A DNA stretch of 64,000 nt from Rhodococcus sp. P1Y (lineage in GTDB: Bacteria > Actinomycetota > Actinomycetes > Mycobacteriales > Mycobacteriaceae): assembly GCF_003641205.1 (NCBI RefSeq), contig NZ_CP032762.1, positions 4,402,001 through 4,466,000 of the forward strand, in the 5' to 3' direction. The notes beneath the pieces are model-generated. The model saw only the letters and a program-made list of their open reading frames with translations. It had not been told where the DNA came from and ran no database searches. Below, one piece after another: positions 1 through 10,424 of this stretch (its first letter is position 1; every line of letters starts with the position of its first letter). The position numbers and the translations under genes are program-made.

Positions 1-105
1 GGCGGATACGACGGTTACATCAGCCTCGAGTACAAGCCCACCCGCCCGGACACCTTCTCCTGGCTGGCCGATCATTCCGCAGGCTCCACTCCCGGCCGCA
101 CCTAG
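1..105 (+). CDS. hyi: Hydroxypyruvate isomerase, C-terminal end (partial)
   Basis: Only the last 34 codons are present; the frame is open from base 1 and stops at TAG 103-105. The fragment GYDGYISLEYKPTR resembles the C-terminal strand of the hydroxypyruvate isomerase TIM barrel, where the Glu is a metal ligand. In that family the enzyme interconverts hydroxypyruvate and tartronate semialdehyde. The call is strengthened by context: tartronate semialdehyde reductase begins 24 bases downstream on the same strand, followed by glyoxylate carboligase, the usual hyi-glxR-gcl arrangement. A related sugar isomerase/epimerase of the same fold cannot be excluded from so short a piece. Confidence 0.75.
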   Translation, partial: GGYDGYISLEYKPTRPDTFSWLADHSAGSTPGRT

Positions 106-129
106 ACCACCACGAAGCAAAGGACATTC

Positions 130-1026
130 ATGAGCACCATCGCTTTCATCGGACTCGGAATCATGGGGAGCCCCATGTCCGTTCACCTCGCGACCGCAGG
201 CCATCAGGTGGTCGGTTACAACCTCACACCCGACCGCACCGGGCCTCTCGTCGAAGCCGGAGGTATCGCCGCCGACTCGATCGCCAAAGCGGTAGCCGAC
301 GCCGACATCGTCGCGATCATGGTCCCCGATTCACCGGATGTGCAGGACGTTCTGAGCGGCGAGGACGGGGTATTCGCGAACGCTCGACGCGGCGCGCTGA
401 TCATCGACTTCTCGAGCATCCGGCCCGATGTCACCGCCACACTGGCCGACGAGGCTGCCGCACGAGGGTTTCGGCTGATCGATGCCCCGGTCTCGGGCGG
501 TCAGGCCGGCGCCGAGAATGCGTCGCTGTCCATCATGGTCGGTGGCAGCTCCGAGGATTTCACCGAAGCCAAGCCTGTCCTCGATGTCGTGGGAAAGACC
601 GTAGTCCATGTGGGCCCGAACGGATCGGGGCAGACCGTCAAGGCTGCCAACCAACTCATCGTTGCAGGCAACATCCAGGTCCTGGCCGAAGCCATCGCAT
701 TCCTCGAGGCCTACGGAGTCGATCTGGCTGCGGCGGTCGAGGTTCTCGGCGGTGGACTGGCCGGATCGTCCGTGCTGAAGCAGAAGGCGCAGAAGATGCT
801 CGACCGTGATTTCGAGCCCGGATTTCGAATCGACCTGCACCACAAGGACCTCGGCATCGTCACCTCCGCTGCCCGAGAAGCAGGGGTAGTCGTTCCCATG
901 GGCGCAGTCCTGGCACAGCTGATGGCGTCCGCCCGCGCCAACGGCGATGGTGGCCTCGATCATTCGGCTCTCTACCGCGGTGTTGCACGGCTCTCCGGCA
1001 ACCGCGAAACAAGCAAGGTGAACTGA
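130..1026 (+). CDS. glxR: 2-hydroxy-3-oxopropionate (tartronate semialdehyde) reductase
   Basis: A 298-residue beta-hydroxyacid dehydrogenase that would reduce tartronate semialdehyde to D-glycerate with NAD(P)H. The N-terminal Rossmann motif GLGIMG is at residues 8-13, the substrate-binding signature DAPVSGG at 118-124, and the catalytic lysine is Lys171 in [10 protein letters not shown]. Length is normal for GlxR/GarR. An AAAGGACATTC stretch precedes the ATG. It lies between the hydroxypyruvate isomerase end and glyoxylate carboligase (1-base gap), so it works directly on the carboligase product. The family also contains 3-hydroxyisobutyrate dehydrogenases; the neighbours decide for GlxR. 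Confidence 0.93.
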   Translation: MSTIAFIGLGIMGSPMSVHLATAGHQVVGYNLTPDRTGPLVEAGGIAADSIAKAVADADIVAIMVPDSPDVQDVLSGEDGVFANARRGALIIDFSSIRPDVTATLADEAAARGFRLIDAPVSGGQAGAENASLSIMVGGSSEDFTEAKPVLDVVGKTVVHVGPNGSGQTVKAANQLIVAGNIQVLAEAIAFLEAYGVDLAAAVEVLGGGLAGSSVLKQKAQKMLDRDFEPGFRIDLHHKDLGIVTSAAREAGVVVPMGAVLAQLMASARANGDGGLDHSALYRGVARLSGNRETSKVN

Positions 1027-1027
1027 C

Positions 1028-2827
<1,800 letters not shown>

Positions 2828-2829
2828 AC

Positions 2830-3948
2830 ATGACTCGAATTCTTCTGGCTCCGGACAAGTTCAAGGGATCGCTGACGGCCGTGGAGGTCGCCGACGCACT
2901 GCGGGCAGGCCTCGTGTCGGCCGATCCGTCACTGGACATCGTGACCCTCCCAGTCGCGGACGGGGGTGACGGCACCGTAGACGCTGCCGTCGCCGCCGGA
3001 TGGCAGTCCGTCGCCGTGTCCTGCGAGGGCCCGACGGGCCTGCCGGTGGACACGGCATATGCCCGCCGCGGTACCTCGGCCGTCGTCGAACTCGCATCCG
3101 CAGTAGGCCTCGAACTGCTCGACACCCTCGATCCGCTCGGGGCGAGCACATTCGGACTCGGAACAGTCATCGCGCATGCCGTCGACGGCGGGGCCGAACA
3201 CATCGTTCTCGGACTCGGTGGCAGCGCCTCCACCGACGGCGGCGCAGGCATGCTGCAGGCCTTGGGGGCTCGCATCCTCGACGCAGACGGCAACGACGTC
3301 GGTCGCGGCGGCGGTGCTCTGCGAGGTGCGGTCAGGCTCGACACCTCGGCGATGTGGCGCCCACGGATGCAGCTGGCGTGCGACGTCGACAACCCTCTGC
3401 TGGGACCTACCGGGGCAGCCGCTGTCTACGGCCCGCAGAAAGGGGCGGGTCCACAAGAACTGCTCTGCCTGGAACACGCGATGCGACAGTGGTCGCACGT
3501 CGTCCGCTCCGCAATCGGTCGGGATCTCAGTGGTGTTGCCGGTTCCGGTGCAGCCGGCGGAACCGGATTCGGCGCGCTCGCTGTATTGGGTGCCGACATT
3601 CGACCCGGCATCGCCACGATGCTCGACCTCATCGAGTTCCATCGGCATCTCGCGTCGGCGGATCTCGTTGTCACAGGCGAGGGTTCGCTCGACGAGCAGT
3701 CACTGCACGGTAAGGCACCGATCGGGGTGGCGGCGGCAGCCCGAACGGCAGGCGTCCCGGTGTTCACAGTGTCCGGGCGTCGCACCGTCGCGGCAGACCG
3801 TTTGCGCGAGTACGGCATCGTCGACTCGTACACACTGGCCGATCTCGAACCAGACCCGGCCGCGTCGATGCGCGATGCGGCCGCACTCTTGAGCAGGGTC
3901 GGTGAATTCATCGCCCTCTCCGCCACTATTTCCGAAGGAGTTTCATGA
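2830..3948 (+). CDS. glxK: Glycerate kinase (GK-I family)
   Basis: A 372-residue glycerate kinase of the GlxK/GarK family. It would phosphorylate D-glycerate, feeding carbon into lower glycolysis. Seen motifs are the N-terminal LLAPDKFKGSLTAVEVADAL, VADGGDGTVDA near residue 40, and the glycine-rich LGLGGSASTDGGAG near residue 130; ITGEGSLD-like VVTGEGSLDEQSLHGK lies near 280. The ATG is two bases after the gcl stop; the stop overlaps the allantoicase start in ATGA. Whether the product is 2- or 3-phosphoglycerate cannot be read from sequence alone; most GK-I enzymes give 2-phosphoglycerate. Confidence 0.94.
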   Translation: MTRILLAPDKFKGSLTAVEVADALRAGLVSADPSLDIVTLPVADGGDGTVDAAVAAGWQSVAVSCEGPTGLPVDTAYARRGTSAVVELASAVGLELLDTLDPLGASTFGLGTVIAHAVDGGAEHIVLGLGGSASTDGGAGMLQALGARILDADGNDVGRGGGALRGAVRLDTSAMWRPRMQLACDVDNPLLGPTGAAAVYGPQKGAGPQELLCLEHAMRQWSHVVRSAIGRDLSGVAGSGAAGGTGFGALAVLGADIRPGIATMLDLIEFHRHLASADLVVTGEGSLDEQSLHGKAPIGVAAAARTAGVPVFTVSGRRTVAADRLREYGIVDSYTLADLEPDPAASMRDAAALLSRVGEFIALSATISEGVS

Positions 3949-4991
3949 CTACACCTGACTTCACGTTGTTGACCGACCTTGCCTCTCGTGCACTCGGCGG
4001 GAGCGTATCGGCCGCGAACGACGAGCTCTTCGCGCAGCGCGAGAACCTTATTCGCCCCGAGGCACCGTTCTTCGATCCGCACGAATTCGGGCACAAGGGC
4101 AAGGTCTACGACGGCTGGGAGACTCGTCGCCGCCGGGACGAGGGCGGCCACGACTGGGCTGTCGTTCGGCTCGGTGCTGCCGGAATCGTGCACGGCGTTG
4201 TCGTCGACACCGCGTATTTCACAGGCAACTACCCCCCGTTCGTATCGGTGGAGGCTGCGTTCGTCGAGGGCTACCCGTCGATCGACGAGGTGTTGAAGGC
4301 CGACTGGCAGACCATCGTCGCGAAGGCACCGGCCGAGGGCGACACCGCCAACTTCTACGAGGTGGCGGATCGGCATCGCTGGACCCACGTTCGGCTGTCG
4401 ATCTATCCCGATGGCGGTGTCGCTCGGTTCCGGGTTCACGGAGAGGTGGTTCAAAATCCAAGATTCTTGGGCGGCACAGTGGATCTGCTCGCTGCCGAGA
4501 ACGGTGCGCGACTCGCAGAGTGCTCGGATGCGTTCTACTCCTCCCCCGCCAACATCATTCTTCCCGGCAGGGCACGCAACATGGGCGAGGGCTGGGAGAA
4601 CTCTCGGCGACGCAACGGCGGAAACGACTACGCGATCTTCGAGCTCGCAGCTCCCGGTGTTGCGCGACATGTGGAGGTCGACACGAGCTACTACGTCGGC
4701 AACGCGCCAGGCTGGATCAGGCTCAGTGCCATCGACTCTCGTCGGCGACACAAGGCCGATCACACCGCATGGACCGAGATCCTTCCTCGCACGGCCGTCC
4801 AACCGGATACCCGGCACCGCTTTCTGATCGAGAAGTCCGACGCGTACACACACCTGCGACTCGACGTCTACCCGGACGGTGGCCTGTCCAGGCTGAGACT
4901 GTTCGGCGAACTCGACGGCGAGGCTCTGGATTCCGTCGACCAGGCGTGGCAAGCGTCGTCACCCGAGCTCGTCACGAGTCGACATGCCTGA
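3945..4991 (+). CDS. alc: Allantoicase
   Basis: A 348-residue allantoicase, which hydrolyses allantoate to ureidoglycolate and urea. The protein is built of two homologous beta-sandwich halves: the first carries [15 protein letters not shown] and [11 protein letters not shown], the second [14 protein letters not shown] and [11 protein letters not shown]. This duplicated jelly-roll is the family signature, and the length is typical. The start (AAGGAG upstream) overlaps the glycerate kinase stop by four bases, and its end overlaps the allantoinase start by eight bases, so the genes are almost certainly co-translated. Its product would need a ureidoglycolate lyase or hydrolase that is not in this window. 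Confidence 0.94.
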   Translation: MTTPDFTLLTDLASRALGGSVSAANDELFAQRENLIRPEAPFFDPHEFGHKGKVYDGWETRRRRDEGGHDWAVVRLGAAGIVHGVVVDTAYFTGNYPPFVSVEAAFVEGYPSIDEVLKADWQTIVAKAPAEGDTANFYEVADRHRWTHVRLSIYPDGGVARFRVHGEVVQNPRFLGGTVDLLAAENGARLAECSDAFYSSPANIILPGRARNMGEGWENSRRRNGGNDYAIFELAAPGVARHVEVDTSYYVGNAPGWIRLSAIDSRRRHKADHTAWTEILPRTAVQPDTRHRFLIEKSDAYTHLRLDVYPDGGLSRLRLFGELDGEALDSVDQAWQASSPELVTSRHA

Positions 4992-6288
4992 AAAGTTCGA
5001 CCTGCTGATCCGCGCGCCGCGCGCAATCGTCGACGGTCGGGAACGCGCGGCGAACGTCGGAGTCCGCCGCGGCCGCATCGTCGCTTTGGACGCCCACGAC
5101 ACCCATGCCGCCGATGAGGTCGTCGAGCTCGGACCTGACGAGGTACTACTTCCCGGGCTGGTCGACACCCACGTCCATGTCAACGAACCAGGGCGCACGG
5201 AGTGGGAAGGGTTCGCCAGTGCGACCCGGGCCGCTCGCGCCGGCGGGATCACGACAATCGTCGATATGCCGCTCAACAGCATTCCGCCGACTGTCGATGT
5301 CGACGCTCTCAGCGTCAAACGACGGGTGGCGGCCGACAAGTCGGTGGTGAACGTCGGGTTCTGGGGTGGTGCAGTTCCCGGGAACCTCGAGCAATTGCGT
5401 CCGCTGCACGACGCGGGAGTCTTCGGTTTCAAGTGCTTTCTGCTGCATTCGGGTGTGGACGAATTCCCGCCGCTGTCCCTGCCCGAACTCGAGAAGGCGT
5501 TGATCGAGATAGCGTCGTTCGACGGGTTGATGATCGTGCATGCCGAGGACGCAGCAGTCATCTCCTCCGCCCCATCGGCGTCGGGTACCTCGTACTCGGG
5601 ATTCCTCGACTCACGCCCTCGGGCTGCCGAGAATCAGGCGATCGCCCAGGTGATCGACCTGTCGAGGCGTACCGGCTGCCGGGTGCACATCCTTCATCTA
5701 TCGAGTGCGGATGCACTCCCCATGATTGCCCAAGCTCGACAAGACGGGGTTCGCGTGACTGCGGAGACGTGCCCGCATTACCTGTGTTTCGACGCCGAGG
5801 ACATTCCTCCGGGCGCAACGCAGTTCAAGTGCTGCCCACCCATCCGCGAGGCAGGCAATCGAGAACTGTTGTGGCAGGGCCTTGCCGACGGCGTCATCGA
5901 CACAGTCGTCACCGACCACTCCCCGTCGACCGTCGATCTCAAGCGCCTCGACACCGGCGACTTCGGTGACGCGTGGGGCGGTATCGCGTCGTTGCAGGTG
6001 TCGCTTCCTGCGGTGTGGACCGAGGCGTCGAGACGCGGGTTCGCACTGGCAGACGTGGTCCGCTGGATGGCAACGAACACCGCCGATCAGGTCGGGATGC
6101 CCGATCGAGGACGTATCGCGGTAGGTGCCGTCGCAGATCTGGTCGTCTTCGCCCCGGACGAGGAGTTCACCGTCGATGTGGCAGCGCTGCATCACAAGAA
6201 CGCCGTGACGGCCTACGACAAACTCGGCCTGCGTGGAGTTGTTCGTCGGACGTGGGTGACTGCAGCTTCGCTGCTCGTGCGCGCGTAG
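4984..6288 (+). CDS. allB: Allantoinase
   Basis: A 434-residue cyclic amidohydrolase that opens allantoin to allantoate. Metal-site features visible are the HxH pair His63/His65 in [13 protein letters not shown], the lysine expected to be carboxylated at Lys150 in GFKCFLL, then [17 protein letters not shown] and VVTDHSPS. The [12 protein letters not shown] context is characteristic of allantoinases rather than dihydroorotases or hydantoinases. It is the last gene of the rightward operon. The frame ends at TAG 6286-6288, 61 bases from the convergent end of an MFS gene. Confidence 0.95.
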   Translation: MPEKFDLLIRAPRAIVDGRERAANVGVRRGRIVALDAHDTHAADEVVELGPDEVLLPGLVDTHVHVNEPGRTEWEGFASATRAARAGGITTIVDMPLNSIPPTVDVDALSVKRRVAADKSVVNVGFWGGAVPGNLEQLRPLHDAGVFGFKCFLLHSGVDEFPPLSLPELEKALIEIASFDGLMIVHAEDAAVISSAPSASGTSYSGFLDSRPRAAENQAIAQVIDLSRRTGCRVHILHLSSADALPMIAQARQDGVRVTAETCPHYLCFDAEDIPPGATQFKCCPPIREAGNRELLWQGLADGVIDTVVTDHSPSTVDLKRLDTGDFGDAWGGIASLQVSLPAVWTEASRRGFALADVVRWMATNTADQVGMPDRGRIAVGAVADLVVFAPDEEFTVDVAALHHKNAVTAYDKLGLRGVVRRTWVTAASLLVRA

Positions 6289-6349
6289 TTACGGCAGAGG
6301 GGCTACCTCCGCGCACGGTGAGCGAACATGCGCGGGTCGAGTCAGCTCC

Positions 6350-7624
6350 CTATGCCGTTCTCGCACTCTCGGCCCGATCGCCGGGCGTGGAGTCACGACC
6401 CGCGATCCAACCGCACACCGACAACGGGATCATCAGCACCAGTAGTGCGGCGAGGGTTGCAGTCCACGAACCCGTCGCGCTGTGAAGTGCCCCGCTCAGC
6501 AACGGCCCCGTCGCCGCGACGAGGTATCCCACCGATTGAGCCATTGCCGAGAGACTCGTGGCGGTCGCAGCAGTCCGGGCGCGGAGGTTCATCAATGTCA
6601 GCGCGAGCGAAAGTTGCGCCCCCTGCCCGAGTCCGAGCAGAATTGCCCACCCGACCGCTCCCCCGACGCCGCCGGCGACGACTCCGGTCAGTCCTGCGAC
6701 GGACAATCCTGCCGCAGCGACGGCGAGGACACTCTGACTACGCAACCGAGCGGCGAGGATCGGAACGGTGAGTGCCGTCGCAATGCTCGAGATCGACAGC
6801 GCTGTCAGCAGCAGACCTGCGTTCTCGGCGGTGAGGCCGCGGTCTCGGTAGATCGTGGGGAGCCACGCGATCATCGAATAGGCCAGCAGCGATTGCAGAC
6901 CCATGAATCCGGTGATGGCCCACGCGACCGGTGAACGGAGCACATCGGATTGCCACCGCGGACCGGCAGATGCCGGTGATGTCGCGATCGGAACGAAACG
7001 GCGGCGCCTCCACGCGACCAACGCCATGGCCGCAACGGCGAAAACGGCGGGCACCGCCCACAGAGCGAGCGTCACACGCCAATTGTGCAAGAACCTGGCA
7101 TCGAGCAGAGGAGTTGCTCCGGAGGCGATTCCGGCACTCGCGCTGATCAACGCAGTGAACAAGCCTGTCATCAGCCCGATCCGATGAGGAAAGAGCAGGC
7201 GGATCAGTACCGGACCGAGCACGTTCGCTACCGCGATACCGACGCCCGCTATGAGCGTTCCGCCCACCAATGCGAGCCACCACGGCAACCCCCGCAGCAC
7301 CGTCCCGATGAGGACGAGAACCAGACAACCGGTCAGCACGGCGGGCACGGTCCAGCGTCGAATCGCCCGTGTTGCGGCCAGCGCGAACACTCCGAGACAC
7401 AGAACCGGACCTGTGGTCAACAACGCGGCGGATCCTGAGCCGAGCTGGTACGTCCCACGGATTTCGACGAGCATCGACGATGCGCTTCCGAACACCAAGC
7501 GCAGGTTGATCCCGAGTAAGACGACGGCCAGCACTGCTACGCCGACGCCAACCGCAGACAAGGGCGTCGTCCGGTCTTCGGTCGAGATATCGCCGGACGT
7601 TCCCGGCTCCCCGAAATCGGCCAT
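6350..7624 (-). CDS. MFS transporter, CynX/NimT-like
   Basis: A 424-residue membrane protein with about twelve hydrophobic segments and a short polar N-terminus. The style (GINLRLVFGSASSMLVEIR at the first helix) matches the CynX/NimT branch of the major facilitator superfamily, whose members handle small polar compounds such as cyanate. I place the start at ATG 7624 because a GGGGGAGGAG ribosome site lies seven bases upstream; an open stretch of 38 codons upstream is arginine-rich and unlike the family. It is the last gene of the leftward xanthine dehydrogenase operon, 182 bases after the maturation factor. A purine-derived substrate is plausible but unproven. Confidence 0.8.
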   Translation of the reverse strand: MADFGEPGTSGDISTEDRTTPLSAVGVGVAVLAVVLLGINLRLVFGSASSMLVEIRGTYQLGSGSAALLTTGPVLCLGVFALAATRAIRRWTVPAVLTGCLVLVLIGTVLRGLPWWLALVGGTLIAGVGIAVANVLGPVLIRLLFPHRIGLMTGLFTALISASAGIASGATPLLDARFLHNWRVTLALWAVPAVFAVAAMALVAWRRRRFVPIATSPASAGPRWQSDVLRSPVAWAITGFMGLQSLLAYSMIAWLPTIYRDRGLTAENAGLLLTALSISSIATALTVPILAARLRSQSVLAVAAAGLSVAGLTGVVAGGVGGAVGWAILLGLGQGAQLSLALTLMNLRARTAATATSLSAMAQSVGYLVAATGPLLSGALHSATGSWTATLAALLVLMIPLSVCGWIAGRDSTPGDRAESARTA

Positions 7625-7806
7625 GCGCGAGCTCCTCCCCCGCGCCGACCCCGCAGGAGGTAACCGAGTGGAACGGCGTCGACGCTTCTTCGACGGTATC
7701 GGACCCCGGGTGCGCCGCAACGCACCCCCTCGGGGCATCGGGTGCCGCGTACTGACGACGCAGGCCAGGTCGCCGACCGTGAGCGCGTAGTTACCCTGGG
7801 CGGTAC

Positions 7807-8886
7807 TTACGCGAACACGGGCGGCGAAGCCGCCGAGCCATGGATCGGGCCCCGAGTTCCGACGAGCGGCAGTGCGCTCCCCCCTCGGCGGAGGGCGACG
7901 AACTCCGCTGCAATTGCAAGCGCAGTCTCCTCCGGCGTGCGGGCCCCCAGGTCCAAGCCGATGGGTGACCGCAACCTCGACAACTCGTCTTCAGTGAGCC
8001 CGACTTCCCGCAACCGATGCAATCTATCGAGATGTGTTCGGCGAGAGCCCATTGCACCGACGAACGCCACGGGCAGTCGCAGTGCAACCTTCAGCAGGGG
8101 AACATCGAATTTCGCGTCGTGGGTCAGAACGCAGACGACGGTCCGTGAATCCACGGCAGTCCGAGCGAGATACGAATGCGGCCACTCGGCCACGACCTCG
8201 TCCGCGACGGGAAAGCGGGCGGACGTGGCGAAGACGGGGCGGGCATCGCACACCGTGACGTGGTAGCCGAGGAACGAGCCGAGCGAAGACAATGCCGTCG
8301 CGTAATCGATTGCGCCGAAGACCAACAGCCGCGGTTTCGACGCGTAGGACTGAATGAACACTTCGAGCTCCGGCCTGCATCGGATCGACCGTATTCCCGA
8401 GGAACCCGAATCGAGCATGGCCAGCGCTTCGTCGACCAGAACACCGTCGATATCGGCGTACCCGGTCGTTCCCGACACGCCGTGCTCGCCGACGACCACA
8501 CGAGCGCCAACCCCGTCCAACACCTGCGCGACCGCCACCTCGGCCCCCGCGGCGACCGCGTCGACGATCGACGCAGGCGGGGCCACCGATACGAAGACCT
8601 CGATCACCCCGCCACACGTCAATCCCACTGCGAACGCATCGTCGTCGCTGTAGCCGAAGACTTCCCGGACGGACGTGCCGCTTGCCAGAACCTCGCGGCA
8701 CAGCTCGTACACCGCGCCCTCGACGCATCCACCCGACACGCTGCCCACGGCCTCGCCCTCTGCATTGACGGCCATCGCCGCCCCCGGCAGGCGAGGCGCG
8801 CTGCCGGAGACGGCGACGACGGTAGCCATCGCGTAGGGCATACCGTCGGACTGCCATTCGACGAGCTGCGGCGCGATGTCACGCAT
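7807..8886 (-). CDS. XdhC-family molybdenum-cofactor insertion protein
   Basis: A 359-residue XdhC/CoxI-family protein. In this family the protein binds molybdopterin, helps sulfurate it, and delivers it to xanthine dehydrogenase. The N-terminal XdhC_CoxI domain is seen as MATVVAVSGSAPRLPGAAM with GSVSGGCVEGAVYE soon after; the C-terminal Rossmann part contains LLVFGAIDYA, then VVCVLTHDAKFD and FVGAMGSRRTHLDRL. The start is taken as ATG 8886 because it overlaps the permease stop (TGATG), a translational coupling; an upstream extension of 27 codons would run inside the permease gene. It lies in the same operon as the enzyme subunits it would serve. Confidence 0.9.
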   Translation of the reverse strand: MRDIAPQLVEWQSDGMPYAMATVVAVSGSAPRLPGAAMAVNAEGEAVGSVSGGCVEGAVYELCREVLASGTSVREVFGYSDDDAFAVGLTCGGVIEVFVSVAPPASIVDAVAAGAEVAVAQVLDGVGARVVVGEHGVSGTTGYADIDGVLVDEALAMLDSGSSGIRSIRCRPELEVFIQSYASKPRLLVFGAIDYATALSSLGSFLGYHVTVCDARPVFATSARFPVADEVVAEWPHSYLARTAVDSRTVVCVLTHDAKFDVPLLKVALRLPVAFVGAMGSRRTHLDRLHRLREVGLTEDELSRLRSPIGLDLGARTPEETALAIAAEFVALRRGGSALPLVGTRGPIHGSAASPPVFA

Positions 8887-10322
8887 CACGAGATCCCGAG
8901 GGCTTCTTCGATGGGGTGCAGTGCGAAGTAGACCAGGAAGATCGTCGACATCACGTAGAGCAGCCAATGAGTCTGGCGCGTCTTACCTTTCGCCACACGG
9001 ACCAGCGTGTAGGCGATGACGCCTGCCGCCACGCCGACCGTGATCGAGTAGGTGAACGGCATCAACACGATCGTCAGGAACGCCGGGATGGCGATGTCCG
9101 TGTCTGCCCAGTCGATCTTGCGAACGTGAGTCATCATCAGTGCGCCGACGAGCACGAGCGCGGGTGCTGCGGCACCCACCGGTACCACGCCGGCAAGCGG
9201 GGTGAAGAAGATCAAACTCGTCAACAATCCACCGGTGACGACGCTTGCGAGGCCGGTTCGTGCACCCTCGGTCACGCCTGCCGCGGATTCGACGACGGCG
9301 GTGTTGGCCGAACCGTTGATCGCGCCGCCGAGAATCGCGCCGAAGCCGTCGACGGTCAGAATACGGCTGAGCCCCGGCATCTTTCCTTGCTTGTCGACCA
9401 GGCCCGCTTCCTCACCTACGCCGAGAATGGTGCCCATGGCGTCGAAGAAACCGGACAGCACGAGAGTGAACAGAACCACCGAGGCGGTGACGACACCGGC
9501 ACGGGCAAACCCACCGAAGAGGTCGACGTCGAACATCAAACCGAACTGAGGGGTGGCGACGATGGAATCCGGCACCTTCGGCACGACAGGCCCCCACGAT
9601 TCGGGATCGATGTCGAGCACCGAATTCAGGACGATGGCCAAATTGGTTGCCACGAAGATGCCGATCAGCATCGCACCGGGTACCCGTCGGACGAACAGCA
9701 TGAGCATAACGACGAGCCCGACACAGAACACGAACACCGGCCAACCCGCGAGCTTGCCGAACGTACCGAGTGTCACTGCGGTAGCAGCAGCCTCGTGATG
9801 GCCGACGAACCCTGCATCGACGAGACCGATCAGTGCGATGAACGCACCGATGCCGACGCCGATCGCCTGCTTGAGCACCAACGGTATGGCGTCCATGATG
9901 AGCTGCCTGATACCGGTCAAGGCGAAGATCACGATGACCACGCCCTCGAGCACCACGAGTCCCATCGCCTGCGGCCACGTCATGTACGGGGCTGCCTGAA
10001 ACACCACGATCGGCGTGACACCGAGCCCGGCGGCCATGGCCAGAGGTGCATTGCCGACGACTCCCATGAGCACCGTCGTCAACCCGGCGGACAGCGCCAC
10101 CATGGTCGACAGTTGCGCTGGGTCGAGCGTCGCCCCGGTGACGTCCTTGGCGTCGCCGATGATCAGAGGGATGAGCACGATGAGATACGCCATCGCGACG
10201 AAAGTAGTGACTCCGCCTCGTATTTCGCGGGACACCGTCGAGCCTCGACTGGAGATCGAGAAGAACTTGTCCACTTGGGACACGCTTCGTTCGCTGGTGC
10301 TGGATGAATCGAGCTGTGTCAT
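8886..10322 (-). CDS. Purine permease, AzgA-like (NCS2-type)
   Basis: A 478-residue membrane protein with a run of twelve or more hydrophobic segments. The start of the transporter domain (STVSREIRGGVTTFVAMAYL) and the block GFGAILGGAINGSANTAVVE are typical of the AzgA branch that imports adenine, guanine and hypoxanthine with protons. Length fits. A GGGAGGGC ribosome site lies upstream of ATG 10322. It sits 102 bases after the molybdenum subunit of xanthine dehydrogenase and overlaps the maturation factor, so it most likely supplies the substrates of that enzyme. Xanthine or uracil cannot be ruled out as substrates. Confidence 0.9.
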   Translation of the reverse strand: MTQLDSSSTSERSVSQVDKFFSISSRGSTVSREIRGGVTTFVAMAYLIVLIPLIIGDAKDVTGATLDPAQLSTMVALSAGLTTVLMGVVGNAPLAMAAGLGVTPIVVFQAAPYMTWPQAMGLVVLEGVVIVIFALTGIRQLIMDAIPLVLKQAIGVGIGAFIALIGLVDAGFVGHHEAAATAVTLGTFGKLAGWPVFVFCVGLVVMLMLFVRRVPGAMLIGIFVATNLAIVLNSVLDIDPESWGPVVPKVPDSIVATPQFGLMFDVDLFGGFARAGVVTASVVLFTLVLSGFFDAMGTILGVGEEAGLVDKQGKMPGLSRILTVDGFGAILGGAINGSANTAVVESAAGVTEGARTGLASVVTGGLLTSLIFFTPLAGVVPVGAAAPALVLVGALMMTHVRKIDWADTDIAIPAFLTIVLMPFTYSITVGVAAGVIAYTLVRVAKGKTRQTHWLLYVMSTIFLVYFALHPIEEALGIS

Positions 10323-10424
10323 GACAATGCCCTCCCAGGGCTGTGATGGCCGAGAAAAGACTTCACTCGCATACCCGGGGAGTTGGCACGAGAGGGTGCA
10401 TTTGGTCGGCCTGGATGAGATGGA

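Noticed and set aside
3426..4952. Open frame of 508 codons on the minus strand opposite allantoicase and glycerate kinase
   Set aside because: Antisense shadow; low-complexity composition and conflict with two certain genes.
6281..7809. The string GCGCGTAGTTAC occurs near 6283 and 7784
   Set aside because: Twelve bases, two copies, at gene ends with different flanks; likely chance or stop-codon context. The 7784 copy can form an imperfect stem with 7802-7812, but with two mismatches and no T-run I do not call a terminator.
8916..10307. Open frame of 463 codons on the plus strand opposite the purine permease
   Set aside because: It is rich in His, Asp, Arg and Gln with no domain, as expected of the antisense of a high-GC gene; the permease on the other strand is clear.
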